From: Rhizophlyctis rosea
Lineage: Eukaryota > Chytridiomycota > Chytridiomycetes > Rhizophlyctidales > Rhizophlyctidaceae
DNA length: 64,000 bases
Direction: 5' to 3'
Assembly (NCBI GenBank): GCA_027596075.1
Contig: JADGJC010000030.1
Location: 124,001 to 188,000, forward strand
Of the stretch, positions 1 through 11,045 are shown in pieces; position 1 is the first letter of the stretch; each line of letters begins with the position of its first letter. The notes under the pieces are model-generated. The model did not search any database. It saw only the letters and a list, made by a program, of their open reading frames with translations, and was not told where the DNA came from. Both the position numbers and the translations under genes were made by a program.

Positions 1-1408
1 AATGCGAGGGGTAGGAAACTCAGCATCACATCCTACCGTGGCAGGTCCGAATTGAAATGCTTCTCATGGACGAACGCTCCACCTGACGTGGATCTCTCAG
101 TTAAATGCCTATGTCTTTCATGATAGAATCTAGTCATAACGTACCGATGCCGCCGGGTCCTGCATTCAAGTACTTATACGTACACTGCCATTTGGACTCT
201 TATTAGCCCTGAACGAGCATGTAAAAGCAAATAGGTTCATACCCAGCACGCAAAATCCACATCCCAATCATGCAACCGCAACGGCACGTTTCCAACCGCA
301 TGAGCCAAGTCGTAACCAACAACGCATCCCTAGCACATATCCGAAGGTATGAGCTATTTGCACAGCAATCACTGATCTGGCTGGCACCAACCTTCGCCTT
401 GCCAGCTGCCGCGATTTTGTCCAGCTCGAAGAACTGTCCTGTATAGTACTGAACGCCGCTGAACAAAATGAGAGCCACCGTGTCTCCCTCCTCCTCGATT
501 ATCTTCAAAATATCCTCGGTGCGCAGGTTGTGTTCGCCAGGTCGCGGACCAATTTGCACGATTGCCTTCGTTGGATCATAACCGTGAAATTTCACTTGCG
601 ACTCGACGGCATACTTGAAAAAGGATCCGCATTAGAGAGACAAGCAACCTGAAACCGAAAGTCACAGAGGCTCGCACATAATCTGATGGAAATGATTTCG
701 CTTCCATCAATATCTTATGACGTGCGGCCGTTGGACGGTAGAAAGCTACCATCAAAAAGTGAAGATTGCCCGTAAGGGTATTCATAATGGCCACTTCGTC
801 AGGCTTTGCGCCTGGGGACCGACCATCAGTAAACAATGAAATGCGGATGTTGATCCATGAGAAGCATACCTACTATTTTGGCGCTTTCTTCCGTAACATT
901 CTCGTCTATGGAGACCCATGGTCGGCCCAACGCATGATCAAAGTGACCTTCAACTCCCCTGTGATTCGAATTGAGACACCTCGCGGGTGCTGTAACATCG
1001 CGTCCTACACACCTTTGCGCCCACAAAGTCAGCTCTTCGTTCACTAGCTTACTGGTCCTGATTGGCTGAAGTCCAAGGGAGTTTCCGCACAGGTATATGC
1101 TATCCTTAGTACTACCTTCTCACAAGAGCTCTGTTTATGAGATGGGTATTCAGCATCTCGCAAGACCTCACAAGGCGACTCACCGTTGGCTTCAGCGGCT
1201 GGAGGAATATGGAATTCTGAACGATAACAGAGTGACGAGGGTCCTTCGTCTAAAGCTCTTGCAAACTCTAAGCTTTCTAAGGGAAGGGCAAGCTCTTTTG
1301 CCCGAGCGTTCAGCGTATCTGGATGGCAGTCTTTCAGTGCATCTTCAATTTGGCGGTGAAGCCTCTGTCTTCCACCAAACCTGTCCTTATCGTCATTTTG
1401 ACACGTTT
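1..1408 (-). CDS. KYNU: Kynureninase (3' end off the window)
   Basis: PLP-dependent hydrolase that cleaves kynurenine or 3-hydroxykynurenine to (hydroxy)anthranilate and alanine in the tryptophan-to-NAD pathway. Reading right to left, separate exons give, in family order, the N-terminal [14 protein letters not shown] region (about 1340-1290), CGNSLGLQP (about 1090), GRPWVSIDE (about 920), the [16 protein letters not shown] block (about 800-750), [20 protein letters not shown] (about 490-425), [15 protein letters not shown] (about 310-265) and [12 protein letters not shown] (about 185-150), whose lysine is the expected PLP Schiff base. The last visible exon (about 87-41) continues with FVHEKHF. 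At least seven introns are visible. The C-terminal third lies beyond position 1. No in-frame ATG precedes the N-terminal block, so a short 5' exon upstream is expected and the right boundary is approximate. Family assignment is firm. Confidence 0.93.
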
Positions 1409-1993
1409 ATTCAGATAGACAAAGCTCGGTACGTAATTTTCTTATGCTCTTTACTGAATACACAGGTATTGCAATATTTCCAAAACAGTGCACAATATAC
1501 TATTCTCAATCGTGGCGGTTCTGAACCGCGATGGTCAAGTGTGCATAAAAATAGCAACCGCGTTGAAGGTGCAGATTCAGGGTTCCGACTCTTCCGAGTC
1601 CCAACTGACGCGCTATGCGAGGCTTCATGTGGCTGGGAATGGCAACTCAGCAAGCCTCCACATGGCGCTGCTCATTGGCATGCACGATCATCCGCATTGC
1701 AACAACTGCATCCCCTCAAAATCCACATCGCCTTGCCTTGACCCATCTCATCCGCGGTGTGGCAAGCAACTGCGATATTGTACATATAGAAGAGACGCGG
1801 TGGTCGCCGTTGCTACGGTGTTGGACAACCTGAAGTAGTGCATCAACAAATTTGCTTGTACGTATCGTCGCGACCATAACCGGGTCTGGTTGGCGGGTAT
1901 CCCAACAGCAGTTGGCAGAATCAGCCTTCATCTGTCTTACAAACTTTGCCGTATAGCACTGGCAAGAATCCTACATAATTTATACCGCGCAAT
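1409..1993. other. Unresolved interval between divergent KYNU and NDUFS2
   Basis: This stretch should hold the missing first exon of kynureninase and the promoters of both divergent genes. It also contains an open plus-strand frame at 1488-1838, preceded by what looks like a complete plus-strand intron (donor gtacgt at 1429, acceptor tacacag ending 1466). Joining it extends an open frame leftwards across the kynureninase 5' exons. I do not recognise the encoded residues. It may be a chance open frame or an unknown short gene; nothing else was seen. Confidence 0.3.
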
Positions 1994-3798
1994 ATGTCCA
2001 ACGTCATCTCCCGCCGACTGCTCTCAGCAGCTCGCAAGGGGCCATTGGCTGCCAAGCCTTGCCTCAGTCAGAAGAGCTTGACGACCGCTGCGGCACCTGC
2101 CCCCAAAGCACTGGACCGGTGTACAAAGCCTGCTGCTCTTACAGCTCCTGATATGACGACCAAGCGCGGAGGTACGCAGGCTCGTTCTCTTCCGTTTGGT
2201 TTTCCATGCCTTAACTTTCACCGATATTAGTGGCGAAGCGAGTGCCGCGCCCACGCTTGGTTGACACTGTTTTTGACCTTTGGTTCGCTCCACCAAAGGC
2301 AGATAATCCGGAGAAAACTGACTACGTTGGTAAGATCGTATACATGACGCAGCCCTGTCTTTTAGATACACATACCAAACCACATCGGCAGATGTACCAT
2401 ACTACGAAGGAGATGATGCATCCATTGATACCTTCACCATCAACTTTGGGCCACAGCATCCTGCTGCTCACGGTGTGCTTCGTCTCATTTTGGAAATGCG
2501 GGGAGAAATTATCGTCCGTGGAGATCCCCATATTGGTCTCCTTCACCGTGGGACAGAGAAGTTGATCGAGTATAAGACTTACCTTCAAGCTCTCCCATAT
2601 TTCGATCGTTTGGACTATGGTGAGGCTCATTGAGTTGATGGGGGAAAACCGCAATCTGTTGACTTAACGCCGTCTGCCAGTCTCCATGATGTGCAACGAG
2701 CAAGCTTACTCCCTCGCCGTCGAAAAGCTCCTCAACATCGACATCCCCCCACGCGCCAAATTCATCCGTGTCCTCTTCGCCGAAATTACCCGCATCCTCA
2801 ACCACATCATGGCCACCACCACACACGCTCTCGATGTCGGTGCTCTTACTCCTTTCCTGTGGATGTTCGAAGAGCGTGAAAAGCTCATGGAATTCTACGA
2901 GCGTGTCTCTGGCGCCCGCATGCACGCCGCCTGGGTCCGTCCCGGAGGTGTTGCATCAGACCTCCCCATCGGTCTATTGGAAGATATCCACAAATGGGCT
3001 TCCCAATATGGCGCACGTCTCGATGAGTTGGAGGAATCACTCAGTATCAACCGTGTGTGGAAGGGACGGTTGATGAATGTCGGGATCTTGCATGCTAAGG
3101 ACTCTATCGCGTACTCCTGCTCGGGCGTCATGCTCCGTGGATCTGGTATCCCCTGGGACTTGCGCAAGGAGCAACCCTACGATGCGTACGACCAAGTAGA
3201 GTTTGATATCCCGATTGGCAAAAACGGTGACTGTTACGATCGGTTCTTGATCCGTGTTGAGGAGATGCGTCAGAGTTTGAGGATTATTGCGCAGTGTTTG
3301 GATAAGATGCCGACTGGGCCGGTGAAGGTGGATGATAACAAGATTGTTCCTCCTAGTCGGGCGGAGATGAAGGAGAGCATGGAGGCTTTGATTCACCACT
3401 TCAAGTTGTACTCGGAAGGATTCTCTGTTCCTCCTGGAGAGGTAGGGAAGCTGATGGCTTGATGTTCATGGTTCGGGACGAGAGAAACTCATTTGTGCTG
3501 TCCCATCAGACCTACACTGTTATTGAAGCACCTAAGGGAGAGTTCGGAGTATATTTGGTCTCTGATGGTACGAGCAAGCCATACCGGTGCAAGATCCGTG
3601 CACCAGGGTTCCCCCATCTTGCTTGCTTCGATTTGATCGGGAAGGGTGAATTCCTTGCGGATGCTGTAACTATCATTGGTACATTGGATGTCGTGTTCGG
3701 TAAGTGATACTGATGTGCCACCTGTTGCTTTTTGATTTTGATTTGCTCGGATATGAGGTATTTATCTGCATTTCGCTGCAGGTGAAATCGATCGTTGA
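1994..3798 (+). CDS. NDUFS2: NADH:ubiquinone oxidoreductase 49 kDa subunit (complex I)
   Basis: Core peripheral-arm subunit of respiratory complex I that helps form the ubiquinone-reducing site near cluster N2 on the matrix side of the inner mitochondrial membrane. Six exons fit in phase: 1994-2171, 2231-2329, 2392-2619, 2681-3441, 3510-3699 and 3782-3798, giving 490 residues, the normal size. The first about 60 residues are rich in Arg, Ser and Ala with no acidic residue early on, as in a mitochondrial presequence. Conserved blocks are [28 protein letters not shown], the [10 protein letters not shown] junction across intron 3, [22 protein letters not shown] and the terminal DVVFGEIDR. All introns have GT-AG ends. 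It is divergent from kynureninase and convergent with MSH5. The short second exon (residues about 60-92) is the least certain part of the model. Confidence 0.96.
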
Positions 3799-4127
3799 AG
3801 GGTTTCGGGCGTGATGGGACTAGGAGGGGAGCGCGAAAATGAACATATACCGCATGAATATATAAAGATTTGAAACATAGGAATGGAATTGGAGGAGGTG
3901 CATCACTTTCGGCTGGAAGTCAAGCTGTCATCGGGCAGATCATTGGGACGCTTCTTATGCACATTGACTATTGACACCATGACTGCTTACACTACACTTT
4001 GAACCATACTAAATTACTACCTACACGATACGCTAACAGTGCCTACATTGTCTTTCAGCAATGCAGTTACTGACTTCTACTTCAACTCGTCTGTTCCCTG
4101 CAGTCAGCACCCGAACATCTCCAATCA
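3799..4127. other. Convergent 3' flanks of NDUFS2 and MSH5
   Basis: About 330 bp between two convergent stop codons, moderately AT-rich, with a tatataaag-type stretch near 3860. It presumably carries both polyadenylation regions. I see no gene. Confidence 0.6.
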
Positions 4128-7100
4128 TCAGAAGCTTTCTTCAATGCTAGCCAATGCTCTCCACAACTCCTCCAAGTCTCCATTCTGCAAATCGAAATCG
4201 ACAAAGAGCTTGGATACATCCTTACTGATGCGAGCCTTTGCCTCATCGCGCTCGGTCGGAGTCGCTGATATTGCTTCTCCTTTCATGATGCGGTCCGTAA
4301 CTTCGCGACCTTGATGTGGCCAACGCACCTTTGTTAGTGCAAGCCGTCGATCCTGTACATATGAAAGCGTTGCGAACCTCGCTCAACAACGTTTGCTGGC
4401 AAGCCTGCAAGGGCGGCGCAATGAATGCCCCATGAAGATTTTGCAGAACCAGGTGTAACGCTGAGGGAATGGTTGTTTTTAAATGAGAACCACCTTTTCT
4501 ACCCAGTTTGTGAGGCTTGGCACACTAACCGATACAGAAAAGTCAGACCGTCAGCTCTCTGAGATTCCAAGATCTCCATCGTGAACTGCTTTAGCAGAGG
4601 AGACGGTGGGCCGAGCAGCCCGTGGGCTTTGATTTCTTGAAAGCCCGTTGTTGGCAAACCATACACCCGACCTGAAGTGGTAAGCATAATACGTACCATG
4701 AAAATGTGTCGCCGCTATCAAACGCGGGCAGTCATCTCCCCGTCTCACAAAATGCTCCATGACAGCGCAAAAGAGTCCGATGCCGTCTGCGCAAAAGTTC
4801 GTATGACTTTCACTTGCACTTCGGCATGCCGCAAACAAACAAACCCGTTGTAGCTGTCCCTTTCCCAAACTCGTCCAGGATAACAAGGGACCGAGACGTG
4901 GAACTCCTCATCGCGATAGCCGCTTGGTGCAAATCGATCATAAAAGCACTTTGAAGTTTCGACACCGTTTCTCGAGTCTGAATTCTTGTCAAGATCTTGT
5001 CGGTAAGACCAATGAGAGCGCTTTCAGCAGGGACGAAACTGCCGATATGCGCCATGTATGTGATCAGCGCGACCTGCAGGGGGGTTACGCTGTGGAGATG
5101 AAATGCCCAAGCACTCACACGTGCCCTTACCTGCTTCAGGTACACTGATTTTCCAGAGAAGTTTGCTCCCGTCAAGAGCATGGCCCGTGGATCCTCATCC
5201 TCGCACCCAAGTTTGGTATCGTTGCCGATGAACACATCGACACACAATTCCTGTAGCGGATGTCTCCCTTTCACTATATGCAACACATTCTCGTTTGTCA
5301 TGCGGGGCTTCCTGTAATTATACTTCTTGGCGGCTTCCGCAAAGGATAGGAGGCTGTGGTGCGGAGAACTTTGGTTGTGTGGCAACAAATCGATGCGGAA
5401 AAACCACATTCTACCAGTCAATTTCCGCGCACACATCTGCAATCTGACGAAGAGAGTCTGCGAATTCGAGGACGGTCTCTTGCAACCGCTGCATGATTTC
5501 AATTTCACGATCTACGATCATTGAATGGATGTCTCCAACTGTTTCGTCCAGTTCTGGATAAATTCATTCAGTTCCTTGTGAACCACGATCAACAAATACA
5601 TTTATCAACAAACCGAACATCTGATCGCTACACCATATCCAAAAGACATTAGCGGATGCAAGAGGGCTTAACCTAAATGCCAACATACCTTTTGTAATAC
5701 ACAGTATTCGCAGTGCAAAACTAGTGGAGTAAGGGTTAGCTCCACGACATCGGTGCGCCAACTCATGCGGTATTACCTGGAAGTACAATCCATCAATGAG
5801 GAAGTCTTCCTCGTTGGTCATATTCGGTTTGAGCGGTATCGTGATCAAATATCCGAGCTGACTCATAACTTCAGACATGCGAACCATCTGCTGGTAATAA
5901 CACTCTTACTTGTGGAAAGTAAATAACATTCAAAGACCGCGCGAACTCTTGCGGTATGATTTTGCTGACTTCCCTTGCAACCGCAGACTGCGACAATGGA
6001 TGTCAATGAGCCGGTTTATGCAGGGATCAGTGCGAAAGATCTTACCAACAAATCATCTAGACCATGATAAGTCCGCTTCAATTCATCGAGGTCTTCGTCC
6101 ACTTGTGGCTTCACCACAAATCGGCCTTCGTTCGTCGATTGATCGAAATCAACCTAGTTTCGGCAGCTCAGTATATGACTTTGGCATTGTTGGTCCCCAA
6201 GCATACATACCACATTGTTGATGTAGGACCCGACATCTTTCAAGACTTGAACATCAAACACCTGGTCCATCTGGGCCGCACTTTAATCAAAATTGAACTT
6301 TTGATGGTATGGCTACATTGAAGTACCCTTTGCAAGATATGAATATCCGCATCCGTCACGTCGCGGATAGCCGAGCGCATTTTGAGGGCGTAGTATGCGA
6401 ACTTCAGCACGGTTACATTCCATATCGTCGATGCGACTGAAATGGAAATTCATACCTTGAGCAACGCCTGCCAATCCAGAATGGACGCCTTGATCCTCAT
6501 GTAGTGAAGAATCCTCTGATGTTTAAATATTGTCGTCAATCTCCATGTGATTTTGTGGAACCCCTCAAGGCTAACCCACCGGTATGTTCTTCACATGCTT
6601 CAAACAATTTCCAAGCTGCTCAGCAACATACAGCATGTCCGGTCTCAAGAAAAACCCCACGGTTCTATGCCGTTGCTCCAGGGTATCCAAGTCCAGAACG
6701 GGGCGCAGAAACCATTGTTTGAGAAGAGCCTTTCCGGAGGGCGTGCGGGTCATGTTCAGAATACCGAACAGCGATAGCCCTTCTTTCCCACGCTTGTTGT
6801 GCATATTCGGGTGCGCTTCATCGACGAACACTTGCAGAGAGCTGCAAGTGGATCAGCTCTCACGTACGCACGCCGAAGATGCCCGACTATAGTGTTGTTT
6901 ACCATAATGCGTCTGCATTGACTTGCATAAATCGCTTCCTATGTATGACATTGTGATCAGTAGATGGTGCGTAAATGAAGGCCGCACATACATACAGAGT
7001 GAATTGGTCCACACTGTGAATCTCCATTTCATGCTCGGCATCCAAAATCTCTCCCATTAAACGAGCTTTACTGATGTACGAGAGCAAGGCACCGGCGCAG

Positions 7101-9370
7101 CCAACCTATCATCAGGTGTCGGGTTTAGTTATACATAGCGCCTTACGAAGATTTCCTCAATCGTTACCATTTCTTTGCACTCCATGGAGACAATACTCTC
7201 CAAGTACAGACACATGTCCATTCTCAGATGATGAGGGTGTGTTCCCGCGACTGACATGTCATCTCCGAAACCCCTCTGCTTCCTTTCCGTCAACTTGATA
7301 GCCAACAACCGATTCTTGGCGGAAGTATATATGAAGTCGATCGATGGGCGAATCTCGATCGTGCACTCGTTCGGTAGCGCCTCGGCTGCTTCATGTTAGC
7401 GTCTAATCCGACTCTGATCAGCGGGGCAGGTTTACCTTCAGCACTCAAAACTTGCAGGAAGGTTTCATCAGCCCGGCCATTGGTGACCACCACTGAAGGG
7501 CAAACCTGAAAGATCACTGCCTCGTATCGTTCTGGTTCAGCGCAAGGCTAAAGATTGCTTGATGTATGTAGGTACGATGACTTACATAGCTTCACCAGCT
7601 CAAAGTCATGATTTTCTTCTGTGTCTTCCATCAGCAAGAGCTTACTGTCACGGACGCTGTAGAAAGCCGCTCCGATCTGTTCGTGAATCATCAGCGACTG
7701 CGTCAAATCAGCAGAATTGCACCACCCACGTACTTTGCCATTTTTGTATGAGCATGCCATAACAACCTTGGGCGTATGTCAGATATGTATTGTTGCGTGT
7801 TATGGAGATACTGGTGCGACTTCACCTTATCTGGCTCATCGTCGCCATGTACGGAAAGCATGTCTGAGCGATCCATCCTTGTATCCGCGTGGAAGCGCAC
7901 TCGCTTCCCACCTGAAGTATCCAATTGATCATCCATAGATGGTGATCCCCTGTCAGGTTCTTCTGGAGGCATTTCGGCTCGCCCGCGGCGTTCATCCGAG
8001 GAGGTTGCGCCAGGGAGGGGCAGATCATACTCTGCTTCAGTCTCCTCTTCGATCATGCGATGAACCCGCTTCTTAGGCGTCCTTGATGTGGAGGTTCCAC
8101 GTTGCTCAGGACGCTGAGGGTTGAGTGAGAGATCGAGGTTGACACGGGGAGCTTCTGCCGCGAGTATTGGGTGCGCCGCTCCATCAGGAATATTGGAGCG
8201 CCGGGCCGCATTTTGCAATGACGGTGAGCTGGTTATATGAGCTCGATCTGACGACATGCCGGTGCTGGTGGTAGATCCAAACGTGCGGGACAGCGTGGCA
8301 CGATCTGCTGTGGATGGACTTCGGACATGCTCAGAAGCGTGGAGCGTCATCGGCTTCTTGTTGGCGACTCGGTTTGCCAAGGACTGCAAACTATGCGCGC
8401 TAACACGGGTGTCCACCGTAATCCAATCATCGTCCATGTCCATTTGACGCTGGTTTGGTATTGTACGAGCAGTGCCCTCTCTCCCAAATTCCTTTGGGCC
8501 ACTATCTCCGCCCACGTCAGCCGCTGCCTCTGGTCTTTGACGATTTGCATCCCCTCCACTTGGCCCAACAGGAATATCGGAATCTGGTGCCTGCCCATCC
8601 TGGTCCCCAGCAACAAGAAAGCGCCTGTGAGGCATTGAGCACGTGTCCTTGTTGTGCGGTGACAGACCGGCCCTTTGAGTCTCCACATTCTGTTGTGAAA
8701 GGTGCAATGCGACTGCGGAGACGCTATCATCAGGACATAGATCATCTTCTTCACTCATGATGGATTGATGTCGAGTTCGCTGATTGTCCGCGTGTGCTTC
8801 AAGATGAGCATTGCCTTTCGCTAGACTTCGTGCTGCACGCGCGCTAGAGTCGTCGGCTTCTAGGTTGTCAATGTCCATGGAGCGAATATCCATAACGTCG
8901 TCCTGGCCCATGCCGGTCGTAACGCTCCAGAACAGTTGGGCCCGAGCAGGTTCAGCAAATCGATTTTGTGTTTGTGAATTGTATGAGATATCAGAAAGAA
9001 TTTCGGCGCCGATTAACGGAGCGGGTGCTTCGGTCGCTTCGCCATACTCTTGCCGTTGGCTCTGACTATCTAGCAGTCTGAACACCGGACTTTCCCCTTC
9101 GCTATCTGCAACTTCTTCCTGGCTGAAGCCTATTCCCCGACCTGGGCCTGCTGAGGCCTGAATTCTCCTTGCAGAAAAGTCCTCTGACAGTGTAAAGTTT
9201 TCCAGAGGTCCGAGCGAGTCGTCTGTGGACGGTGGAAAGCTGGTCTCAGAGTCACCGCCCGCATTGAACCCCAAGTCGATATCAGGCGACAGTGTAAGTG
9301 ATGCCACTGTAGGACTGGAACCGAGCGAGTCGGCCACTATGCTGTTAGAACGAGAACGCGCGACAGTCAT
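4128..9370 (-). CDS. MSH5: MutS homologue MSH5 with long N-terminal extension
   Basis: Meiosis-specific MutS family ATPase that partners MSH4 on Holliday-junction intermediates and promotes crossovers; it lacks the mismatch-recognition domain. Exon 1 (9370-7826, 515 codons) is a Ser/Asp/Arg-rich, apparently disordered extension. Family homology begins at its end: a 33-nt exon (7766-7734) encodes MACSYKNGK and joins IGAAFYSVRDSKLLLMED (from 7676). Further left come VVVTNGRADETFLQVL, GLSLFGILNMTRTPSGKALL (about 6780), NGRHPLQELC-like KGRHPLQELC, the Walker A TGANFSGKS (about 5175), IGSFVPAES, the DEFGKGT Walker B region (about 4865) and GREVTDRIMKG near the end. VFSGKSVYLKQ-type residues distinguish MSH5 from MSH4. 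There are many short introns. ATG at 9370 is the first in the open frame, after an in-frame TTG. The total is about 1,300 residues against 800-900 in yeast and human. Confidence 0.94.
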
Positions 9371-9516
9371 GACTAGGCCGTCAACTTCCAAAGCGCTGAT
9401 GAGAAGAATGAATTGTTTAGATCGTGGTGATGGGAGGGTGTGGGAAAGTTCGTGTGGTGGGTCAGAGGATGCAGCACGCAGACGCGTTCCTGTCCATTTA
9501 CCCCAATTGGGTCAAA

Positions 9517-10923
9517 ATGGCATCACATGGCTACAACAGAACCATGACGCCTGCCCCAGTTGAAGTGGTCGTCGCTCCCAATCTCTTTTCAACCTCGCTA
9601 GGTCGTCCCATGCTCGGACTCTTCCGGCAAGGGGTGAGTTATTGTGCTTGGAATTTGCTTAAGGGGATGAGTTGTGGATGGTTATTCGTGATTACGTGAT
9701 CCCTTTCTTTCCCTTTTACGGAGGATTACTCCGTGCACCGGACCCCTTTCTCACACTACCAGCCGACAACAGAGTCTGATAGACGTGCGGGCACTCGTCA
9801 TACGAGGCGCTTTTCATAAAAGCTGGATCCAACGCTGGAGCGTGTCATCAACCACACCGGCACGGGATTGCGTACCCTCTTCGGAGGGGAGGACTACTTA
9901 CGGTCTGGCACCCTTCGCAGTCTGAGCATGAACTTTCGGTCTGGTACCCATCGTTCGCCCTGAGCCGATGGTTGGTTGCATGCGCGAGGCAAAGGACTCT
10001 GCCAGTGTTGCCTTGCATCACGGCGACAAGAGTCCTCTGCTTCTCCGTAGGATGGAGAGGAGGAAAATGGTGGGCGATGGCAAACTCCTCCCACCAGCCC
10101 TGTAGTTCGATTCTGTCATCCCCCAATACCGGCAAGGCACCATCCTCGCAATTCACCAAGGAATGAGAAGGGTTGCATTCTCTCGCGACGGCACTTGAAC
10201 CCTCTTTGGAGGGTTTGGCTATTTACTCAGCCCTTGTCAGGACTTTCGGTAGATCCCATCGCCCCTTGTGCTGTGCCAGCGGGTGACTTCCAAAATGCGA
10301 AACGCAAGCCAAGGCCAAAGCTCAAGATTTACGCTCCCGCTTGCTATCACTCAAGACCTTATTTCGCGAAGTGGCGGAGAGCGGGGATGTGTCTAGAGGG
10401 GGTCATATCTTCATTTCGGGCCGTGAGACGTCACATTCACTGGCAGCGTCGAAGTGGTGGATACTGAATGTCATGACTTGAACCAGCATGCGCAAAGAGA
10501 CAACCGCTCCATGGACCGAACTCATTGCACCACTGTGTACTACCATGGAACTCTTACGCAACCTGGAGAACGCATTCGATACTTTCATCAAATGGTGGTC
10601 GAATACCTCTGGACTTTGGCTGTGAAGGACACTACCGTCATCAAAGTTAATGCTCTTATTGGTCAGAAAGAACCAATTGGCTCCGGTCCTTTGGGGAATC
10701 ACATCGATGTTTTTGACGCATCGTTGCGAGGAGGGTTCGAATCCCTTCCGGGGTCATGATATCTGGCCATAATGCCTTGCTCTTCCAAGTACAGAGTTCG
10801 CAACAGCAACTTCCCCTCCAAGCCCAATGTCGCCCCACAACGGGAGGGTCACCAGCTCTGTGAAGACAACGGAGACCTGCAGAACCGTCGAAATTTACTT
10901 ACGACACTTAGACAACCATCTTG
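9517..10923 (+). CDS. Unidentified multi-exon gene, divergent from MSH5
   Basis: I do not recognise the product. Exon 1 is well supported: ATG at 9517 opens 39 codons ending in FRQG at a consensus donor (gtgagt, 9634). A pyrimidine-rich acceptor at 9723 keeps phase into DYSVHRTPFSHYQPTTESD. Protein-like segments follow in shifting frames, as expected for many short introns: LDPTLERVINHTGTGLRTLF (about 9825-9885), MREAKDSASVALHHGDKSP (about 9980-10035), LHSLATALEPSLEGLAIYSA (about 10173-10232), FTLPLAITQDLI (about 10330-10365), TELIAPLCTTMELLRNLENA (about 10520-10575), NQLAPVLWGITSMFLTH (about 10670-10720) and a hydrophilic C-terminus stopping at 10923. Some segments look amphipathic or membrane-associated. 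Exon joins are unresolved, so only the start and the approximate end are proposed. It converges on the aminopeptidase P gene. Confidence 0.5.
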
Positions 10924-11045
10924 AAAAAGGTACAAGTCGTCTGAGGTGCAGCTCGAAATCTTATCAGCACGACACTGTCTTCATTACATGCTATGAAACA
11001 ACATATACAACCCTCATATTGTTATTGCACATTTGCACTTCGACC

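Noticed and set aside
1097..1741. 214-codon plus-strand frame
   Set aside because: Its first half is the complement of kynureninase exons that match the family well, so it is at least partly a shadow.
7826..9370. Separate gene for the long exon upstream of MSH5
   Set aside because: The exon ends at a donor whose phase continues through a 33-nt exon into the first conserved MSH5 residues, and no stop codon or second promoter is needed.
9848..10159. 103-codon minus-strand frame with a WWEEFAIAHHFPPLHP segment
   Set aside because: Protein-like plus-strand exons with good splice signals cover the same bases; there is no start or splice context on minus.
10690..10757. tRNA-like sequence: perfect B-box (ggttcgaatcc) preceded by a class II-type variable-arm hairpin (cgca-tcgt-tgcg)
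   Set aside because: No upstream strand pairs with the 3' acceptor side (ccggggt), no A-box fits at the right distance, and the stretch lies in a protein-like frame (RCEEGSNPFRG) of the unidentified gene. Not called as a tRNA.
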